From: Nitrospirota bacterium
GTDB lineage: Bacteria > Nitrospirota > Nitrospiria > Nitrospirales > Nitrospiraceae
Direction: 5' to 3'
Length of the DNA: 64,000 bases
Assembly (NCBI GenBank): GCA_030645475.1
Contig: JAUSMA010000016.1
Span: forward strand, 1-64,000
Shown: piece after piece, positions 59,082 through 64,000 of the stretch
Layout: every line of letters starts with the position of its first letter
How positions within the stretch are numbered: position 1 is the first letter of the stretch
The notes under the pieces: generated by a model
The model's input: only the letters and a program-made list of their open reading frames with translations
Told to the model about the DNA's origin: nothing
Database searches by the model: none
Program-made: the position numbers and the translations under genes

Positions 59082-59915
59082 TCAGCGGATGGTTGCCGCG
59101 CTGGGTCGTGGAGTTGTGGGTTTTGTCGAGAGGAGCGTGACGGTGACATGCTCATGGTCGATACGAAGGGTCAAGGGCTGCCCCACCTTCACGTGAGGAA
59201 TTCCGATCTTTGAATTGAGCATGACCAGGCCGATGGGAGTACGAATAAAGACGAAGTTGGATTTGAGCTTGGTCACAGTTCCCGAGAGGAGAAGCTGCAC
59301 ATCGGCGCCGGTCGGTGGGGTTTGGCTGATCTGCAGATCGAACTGCAGGTCGTGGACTCCTCGGAGGCTATTGGCGTCGTCGACCTCGATGGTCAGCAGA
59401 TCTCCCTCGTGATAGCTCGAAAGCCGCTCGTCCTCTGTGCCGAGCTGGATGGTCAGGTCACCGTCGGGCCCCCACCATTGGAAGGATTTTGGACCACCAG
59501 TTCCAGGTGTCACGGGCCCGCTGAGATAGCGATGGACTAACGATCCGTCAGCCCTTTTTCGGATCTCGACGACGGTATGGCGCCCATGCACCCAAAAGGT
59601 CACGACTTGTGAGGCCTTGAGATCCTTCAATGTTGTCGTGGAGCTGAGGGTCAGCAGTCCGATCGGGGTCTTGAGAAAGACGATTCCGGCTTTGGTTCGC
59701 CAGACGGAGCCGCGCAACGTGACCGAGGGGTCGATTGTGGCTGGTTCACCTGCAGCTGGGGCCTCAGCGACCGGGGCGGAGATTATTCCGGTAGTGGCCG
59801 GTGACTCCTCGGCATGGACGGAGCTCAGGAGGGTGCCAACGATTACACCGGCGTAGAACGTGTCACGGATACAGTGCTGAATCCTGCGAAGAGATGGATG
59901 GCAGATTCCAATCAT
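59082..59915 (-). CDS. Secreted protein of unknown function
   Basis: A 277-residue protein from ATG 59915 (AAGGA upstream). A signal peptide-like stretch (FYAGVIVGTLLSSVHAE) is followed by two similar beta-rich segments: SVWRTKAGIVFLKTPIGLLTLS and VTKLKSNFVFIRTPIGLVMLN share the IGL(L/V)xLxS motif, so the protein contains an internal duplication. No family is recognised. The longer ORF from 59963 is less likely. Confidence 0.65.
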   Translation of the reverse strand: MIGICHPSLRRIQHCIRDTFYAGVIVGTLLSSVHAEESPATTGIISAPVAEAPAAGEPATIDPSVTLRGSVWRTKAGIVFLKTPIGLLTLSSTTTLKDLKASQVVTFWVHGRHTVVEIRKRADGSLVHRYLSGPVTPGTGGPKSFQWWGPDGDLTIQLGTEDERLSSYHEGDLLTIEVDDANSLRGVHDLQFDLQISQTPPTGADVQLLLSGTVTKLKSNFVFIRTPIGLVMLNSKIGIPHVKVGQPLTLRIDHEHVTVTLLSTKPTTPRPSAATIR

Positions 59916-60022
59916 CTGAGGTTTGTCCTTCTGCGATGCATCGTCACCTGGTGCGAATACCATGATGCCTGCGGGGAGTCAAGGTGAATGCCGATATCTC
60001 AGATGCCGGACCGGTGCGGTCC

Positions 60023-60550
60023 TCATGCTTGTGTGCGTGCGAGATCGGCAGGCATCGGGGCAAGGGGTTGGAGATGTACGGGACTGTTGCCAGGATGAGG
60101 GGGGGAGAGCAAGGGGTCGAGGGTCAGGATAATCCGGAGTTCATGACCGGCTGAGTGTGGGACCCCGAATCCTCTGAGCAGGAGCGATGGCGTGACCATG
60201 TGACAAATGCGGCGCATCTCGAACTGTGCCCAGTCCTCAGTCTCGACTCGGCGGTGGAGTTGTGCCAGTACGTCGCGACAGAATTCCGTGAGGAAGGACG
60301 GCATGGATTCAGGCGCCATTTGCGGCCAGAGTTCATGGGAGTCACCGAACAGGGCCATCAGTGCACGAGCCGGTCCATTCATATGCAGGATGCGAGCGGA
60401 TGAGGAAAACACGATCATGCCCGAGTCCGGGGAAGAGAGGAGGGATTGTGGCGTCGTATCTGTTCCCTGTAAGACGGCCTCGTTTGCCGTCAAGACATCA
60501 TCTGCTAGGCACTGAAGCGGGCTCTCCGGAAAAAGTGGTGACACAGGCAT
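60023..60550 (-). CDS. Protein with a PAS-like segment, function unknown
   Basis: A 175-residue protein. SGMIVFSSSARILHMNGPAR at about 43-62 resembles the first strands of a PAS domain. The rest is helical with Pro-rich ends. No kinase or output domain follows, and the Pro-rich C-terminus has no match. It could be a free PAS sensor fragment or a PAS-like fold. The function is not known. Confidence 0.5.
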   Translation of the reverse strand: MPVSPLFPESPLQCLADDVLTANEAVLQGTDTTPQSLLSSPDSGMIVFSSSARILHMNGPARALMALFGDSHELWPQMAPESMPSFLTEFCRDVLAQLHRRVETEDWAQFEMRRICHMVTPSLLLRGFGVPHSAGHELRIILTLDPLLSPPHPGNSPVHLQPLAPMPADLARTQA

Positions 60551-60701
60551 CCTTTCGGGGAAATGCTTCAGGACTGTGCAAGAGTTGAACCTATGGCTGG
60601 GCTCTAGGAAGCGTGACTATCCTACGAATACCGATCACAACGTGATGTTCAGAGTCGGGTGGCGCACAAAGAGGGTGTGGCGGTGGCGGAAATTGAACCA
60701 G

Positions 60702-62102
60702 CTATTTTTTGCGAACCAATAGGCGAATCGGGGTTCCCTCGAATCCATATTCCTCGCGGACTTGGTTCTCGAGAAAGCGGAGGTAGGAGGGCGTGATGTT
60801 GTCCGGGTGGCCGACAAACAACGCGAAGACGGGTGGTTGTATCGCGACCTGGGTCATGAAGGCAGACTTCGTGATTTTCGTCGGTTTGCCTTTCCGCACC
60901 GGGAGGGGGTGGGTGGTGAGAATCTCCTGGAGGAACTTGTTCAAGGCTCCGGTCGGGATCCGTTTCGAGAAAGCTGCGAATACCCGATCGATGGTGGGAA
61001 AGAGCTGGCCAAGCGAATCGGGATGCGCGGCGGAGGCGAATAGGACCGGCGCCCATGTCAGGAAGGGAAAGCGCCGATGCAGTTCCTGTTCGACTTCCTG
61101 CCGGGCCTGGCTGTCGCCTTCCCGGAGGTCCCATTTATTGACGAGGAGGAAACAGGCTCTTCCTTGCTTGATGATGATCCCTGCAATCTTGGTGTCCTGT
61201 TCCGTGACGCCTTCCGTGGCGTCGAGGAGCAAGACTCCGAGGTCGGATCGTCCGATAGCCAGGTGGGACCGGACCACGCTATAACCTTCGATGCCCCGGT
61301 CGATTTTTCCTCGACGACGAATGCCGGCGGTATCGGTGAAGAGATAATTCCGTCCTTGATGGAGGGCGATGGAGTCGATCGAATCTCTGGTGGTCCCCGG
61401 CACATCGCTGACGACCACCCGGTCTTCCCCGAGCACGGCGTTCACCAGCGTGGATTTTCCGACATTCGGTCGCCCCACGACGGCAATGCGGGGCATCGTC
61501 GTTTTCTCAGGGTTTTCATCGGGGACCGGGAGGAGCGGATAGAGCGCGTCCAGGAGGTCGGATACGCCGATGCCGTGCTCTGCCGAGATAGGATAGAGCG
61601 TGTCCGTGCCCAATTGATAGAAATCCGCCACGAGGGGTTCGACTTTGGGCGTGTCGATCTTATTCACCACAATAAACAAGGGCTTCGTTGTGCCGCGTAA
61701 GAGACGGACGACTGCGAGATCCGGGGTTGTGAGCCCGGTCCGGCCGTCCATCAGCAGAATCAAAATATCCGCTTCCGCAATGGCGAGTTCCGATTGACGC
61801 TTGATGAGGATCAACATGCTTTCCGAGGCGGTCGGGTCCAGGCCCCCTGTATCGACCAGGCGAAACGGCCTGTTCCGATAGGTGCCGTCGGCGTAGTTAC
61901 GATCTCGCGTGACACCGGGGACGTCGTCCACAATCGCCGTTCGTTTGCCGAGCATGCGATTAAAGAGCGTCGATTTGCCGACGTTGGGGCGACCGATAAT
62001 GGCCACAATAGGCGGGTGAGCCGCTGTGGCTTGCCGTACCGGTGCTGTTTCTTCGGCTGCGGTCTCTTCGGGGATGTTTTTGGGTTTTTTCGTGCGTGGC
62101 AT
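60702..62102 (-). CDS. der: GTPase Der (EngA), ribosome assembly
   Basis: A 466-residue protein with two consecutive TrmE/Era-type G domains. G domain 1 has [27 protein letters not shown] and NKIDTPK; G domain 2 has [32 protein letters not shown] and NKWDLREG. The C-terminal KH-like domain ends with [14 protein letters not shown] 62102 is chosen because the longer reading frame (62183) would run into the start of the divergent HAD gene. The Lys/Glu-rich N-terminal tail ([17 protein letters not shown]) is extra. It assists 50S ribosome subunit maturation. Confidence 0.93.
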   Translation of the reverse strand: MPRTKKPKNIPEETAAEETAPVRQATAAHPPIVAIIGRPNVGKSTLFNRMLGKRTAIVDDVPGVTRDRNYADGTYRNRPFRLVDTGGLDPTASESMLILIKRQSELAIAEADILILLMDGRTGLTTPDLAVVRLLRGTTKPLFIVVNKIDTPKVEPLVADFYQLGTDTLYPISAEHGIGVSDLLDALYPLLPVPDENPEKTTMPRIAVVGRPNVGKSTLVNAVLGEDRVVVSDVPGTTRDSIDSIALHQGRNYLFTDTAGIRRRGKIDRGIEGYSVVRSHLAIGRSDLGVLLLDATEGVTEQDTKIAGIIIKQGRACFLLVNKWDLREGDSQARQEVEQELHRRFPFLTWAPVLFASAAHPDSLGQLFPTIDRVFAAFSKRIPTGALNKFLQEILTTHPLPVRKGKPTKITKSAFMTQVAIQPPVFALFVGHPDNITPSYLRFLENQVREEYGFEGTPIRLLVRKK

Positions 62103-62159
62103 AGAAATTTCTGTACCGACCGTAACATAAGATTTTTGGCAAACACAACCATCGTCGGG

Positions 62160-62165
62160 TACACT
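62160..62165 (+). promoter_or_regulatory. Putative -10 box of the HAD nucleotidase gene
   Basis: TACACT lies 8 nt before ATG 62174, with no Shine-Dalgarno between. It is weaker than the other boxes of this type. Confidence 0.25.
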
Positions 62166-62173
62166 CCAATGAA

Positions 62174-62869
62174 ATGACGTCATTTCACTTGAATTGGGAC
62201 GAGATCGATGACGTGCTGCTCGACATGGACGGCACGTTGCTGGATCGGCATTTCGACAACTTCTTTTTTGAGGAAGAGTTGCCGCGCCGGTATGCCCTAT
62301 TACATGGACTGACTTGTGAGGGGTCCCGCGAGCGATTGATGGCCATGTATCGGTCGGTCGAAGGGGAGCTGGCCTGGACCGATTTAGACTACTGGACCGA
62401 GCGAGTGGGCATCGATGTGGTGGCCATGCACAAGGAACTGGACCACATGATCGGGTTTTTGCCGAGCACAGAATCGTTCCTCCGGGAACTCAAGACCCTG
62501 GGGCGGCGGGTGACAATCCTCACCAACGCGCATCAATCGGGCGTGGAGGTGAAAATCGCCAAGACCGGCCTCGATCGGCATGTAGAGCGTATCGTGACGG
62601 CCTCCGAGGTGGGTTACTTGAAAATGCGGCCTGCGTATTGGCCGACCTGCCAGCGGTTGGTGGGCTTCGATCCTACACGTGCGCTGTTTATCGACGATGA
62701 TGAGGGTTGTCTGGCGGCCGCCCGGCAGTTCGGCATCGCGCATCTCGTCCACAGCGCGAAGTCCAGCTCGCAGCTGCCGCCGGCATTTTCTGCATCCTTT
62801 CGATCGGTTGAGAGTTTGTCGACCTTGATGAAGGGGCCTCTCCCGCCGCATCCTTCTCAAGCGTTATAG
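62174..62869 (+). CDS. HAD-type GMP/IMP nucleotidase (YrfG-like)
   Basis: A 231-residue HAD hydrolase with motif I DVLLDMDGTLLDRHFDNFFF, motif II ILTNAHQSG, the Lys region GYLKMRPAYW and motif IV FIDDDEGCLAAARQFG. The N-terminal IDDVLLDMDGTLLD block, the LDYWTE segment and the TLFIDD-type ending match E. coli YrfG, a purine 5'-nucleotidase. The 3' end overlaps the methyltransferase gene tail-to-tail by 6 bp. A few bases of leader precede the ATG. Confidence 0.8.
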   Translation: MTSFHLNWDEIDDVLLDMDGTLLDRHFDNFFFEEELPRRYALLHGLTCEGSRERLMAMYRSVEGELAWTDLDYWTERVGIDVVAMHKELDHMIGFLPSTESFLRELKTLGRRVTILTNAHQSGVEVKIAKTGLDRHVERIVTASEVGYLKMRPAYWPTCQRLVGFDPTRALFIDDDEGCLAAARQFGIAHLVHSAKSSSQLPPAFSASFRSVESLSTLMKGPLPPHPSQAL

Positions 62870-63487
62870 CGGCGCAGGCCTTGCCGATCCTCGATACATT
62901 TCCCCGCCCAATCGCGGGACCTGTTGCATCTGGAACCGGTCCAGCTTAGTGATGGCGAGTCCCGCCTGTTCGATGAGCTGATCGATCTTCCGGTTCAGGT
63001 TGCATCCACAGCCGATTATTCGTTGAAGCGGGTTCACGCGGTCTTGCCAGGCCGCAATCTTGGCATCGTCGCTCCGGCCATGCTCTAGAAACAGAAATAC
63101 TCCGTCATGTTTGAGGACTCGACAAACTTCCCGGAGTGCCTTCACCGGATCGGGAATCGTGCAGAGCGTCCAGGTACTGACAACGCAGTCGAAGGTTCGA
63201 GCGTCGAAGGGGAGCGTTTCCGCGCTGATCGGCTTGATTTGAAGGGGAAAAGCAACGGATTTACTTCGCTGCGCGACTCGGTTGGGGAGGAGCGGCGCCG
63301 GGTCTACGGCATGCAACCTGGACACGTCTCCCGTGTAGTGGGGCAGGTTGAGCCCGGTGCCCAGTCCGATTTCCAAAATCTCCCCGCGAGTGCCTTGCAA
63401 CAACAACGTTCGGAGCTGCTGGAATTCGTCGCCGCTCATGACCCAGTCCATGAGGCGGGGAAAGATCTGTGTCGCGTAGAGTCCCAT
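62864..63487 (-). CDS. Class I SAM-dependent methyltransferase
   Basis: A 207-residue protein with the SAM motif I EILEIGLGTGLNLPHY, a following acidic residue (HAVDPAPLLP), the motif FDCVVSTWTLCTIPDP and a final beta-sheet part (VFLFLEHGRSD). The C-terminal part is shorter than in typical small-molecule methyltransferases such as the phosphatidylethanolamine N-methyltransferase family, which it resembles in pattern. The substrate is unknown. Confidence 0.85.
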   Translation of the reverse strand: MGLYATQIFPRLMDWVMSGDEFQQLRTLLLQGTRGEILEIGLGTGLNLPHYTGDVSRLHAVDPAPLLPNRVAQRSKSVAFPLQIKPISAETLPFDARTFDCVVSTWTLCTIPDPVKALREVCRVLKHDGVFLFLEHGRSDDAKIAAWQDRVNPLQRIIGCGCNLNRKIDQLIEQAGLAITKLDRFQMQQVPRLGGEMYRGSARPAPL

Positions 63488-63682
63488 GATGTCCTTATTT
63501 GGATATTCCTTCGCGGGGTCGTGACGTGCGAACTCCGGGTGCTATTGTACTAGAAGACCGCTTCGTCGGTGTGCGAAGACTCGCCCATGTTCCGTGCCCT
63601 GCCCCACGTCGATTCTTGTTGCTCCCGCAGGTCTATGTTAGAGTCCTTCCTCTTTTTCTATACAGTTGCGGATTATCACGGC

Positions 63683-64000
63683 ATGAGCAAAACCTACGAT
63701 CATCAGTCCCTTGAAGTGAAGTGGCAGGCCTATTGGGAGGAGCACCGGACCTTCCGTGTAGCTGACGACCGGACCAAGCCGAAATTTTACTGCCTCGACA
63801 TGTTTCCCTACCCTTCCGGATCGGGCCTCCATGTCGGCCATCTTGAAGGTTATACCGCGACGGATATTGTGTCCCGCTACAAGCGGATGCGGGGCTTCAA
63901 TGTGCTGCATCCGATGGGGTGGGATGCATTTGGGCTTCCTGCCGAGCAGTACGCGGTGAAGACCGGTATTCACCCGGTCGTCACCACAGCTCAGAACATC
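63683..64000 (+). CDS. leuS: Leucyl-tRNA synthetase, N-terminal part (cut by window end)
   Basis: ATG 63683 opens a frame that runs to the window end: [20 protein letters not shown], then [20 protein letters not shown], where HVGH is the class I HIGH signature, followed by [20 protein letters not shown] and [14 protein letters not shown]. This is the standard N-terminus of bacterial LeuRS. The rest of the gene lies outside. There is no strong Shine-Dalgarno, and the upstream region is T/C-rich with a TACAGT box. Confidence 0.93.
   Translation, partial: MSKTYDHQSLEVKWQAYWEEHRTFRVADDRTKPKFYCLDMFPYPSGSGLHVGHLEGYTATDIVSRYKRMRGFNVLHPMGWDAFGLPAEQYAVKTGIHPVVTTAQNI

Noticed and set aside
62103-62183. 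N-terminal extension of der to 62183
   Set aside because: It would overlap the start of the divergent HAD gene, and its residues are not Der-like; ATG 62102 fits the family.

Overview
The window looks like a chromosome segment of a Nitrospira-type bacterium (phylum Nitrospirota). The reasons are moderately high GC outside a few AT-rich islands, many families of intergenic palindromic repeats, SmbP-like small metal-binding proteins, giant periplasmic cupredoxin-domain proteins and a normal Gram-negative envelope gene set. No rRNA, tRNA or nitrogen-metabolism gene is present to settle the genus, so the assignment is an inference.

Layout. 1-10.5 kb holds an inverted SprT duplication flanking a Y-family polymerase, a minus-strand run nfeD / SPFH / gmhA / deoxyhypusine-synthase-like / sprT, a lone CARF protein, a frameshifted four-helix-bundle gene, ybgC, a solitary integron-type gene cassette (attC plus a nuclease-like gene) and a thermonuclease. 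10.8-14 kb holds hemL, a small Cys-rich protein and a lipoprotein ribonuclease with its barstar-type inhibitor. 14-22.5 kb holds a histidine-phosphatase/phosphofructokinase fusion, pyk, a phosphoglycolate phosphatase and a catalytic plus non-catalytic M16 peptidase pair. 22.5-28.4 kb holds an AT-rich cyclase-like orphan, an HTH-metallo-beta-lactamase fusion, a site-2 protease, an IS3-family element and envelope proteins.

28.6-50 kb is the most interesting part. A sensor kinase, a full NtrC-type regulator and a degenerate NtrC paralogue are followed by two paralogous modules. Each module has a multicopper-oxidase-like protein of about 1,575 aa, a secreted blue-copper-like protein, a small secreted protein of unknown family and an SmbP-like protein. 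Both oxidase genes have an upstream match to the sigma-54 -24/-12 promoter, then a leader with the same 11-bp outer stem, whose outermost pairs differ in a compensatory way between copies. The simplest reading is one sigma-54-controlled extracytoplasmic copper-protein system, duplicated in tandem. Its substrate is unknown.

50-64 kb is mostly housekeeping: a lipoprotein, a hydroxyacid dehydrogenase, an M20 peptidase, aat, an ECF sigma/anti-sigma pair, der, a HAD nucleotidase, a methyltransferase and the 5' part of leuS. It is interrupted by a dense cluster of palindromic repeats and an AT-rich orphan gene.
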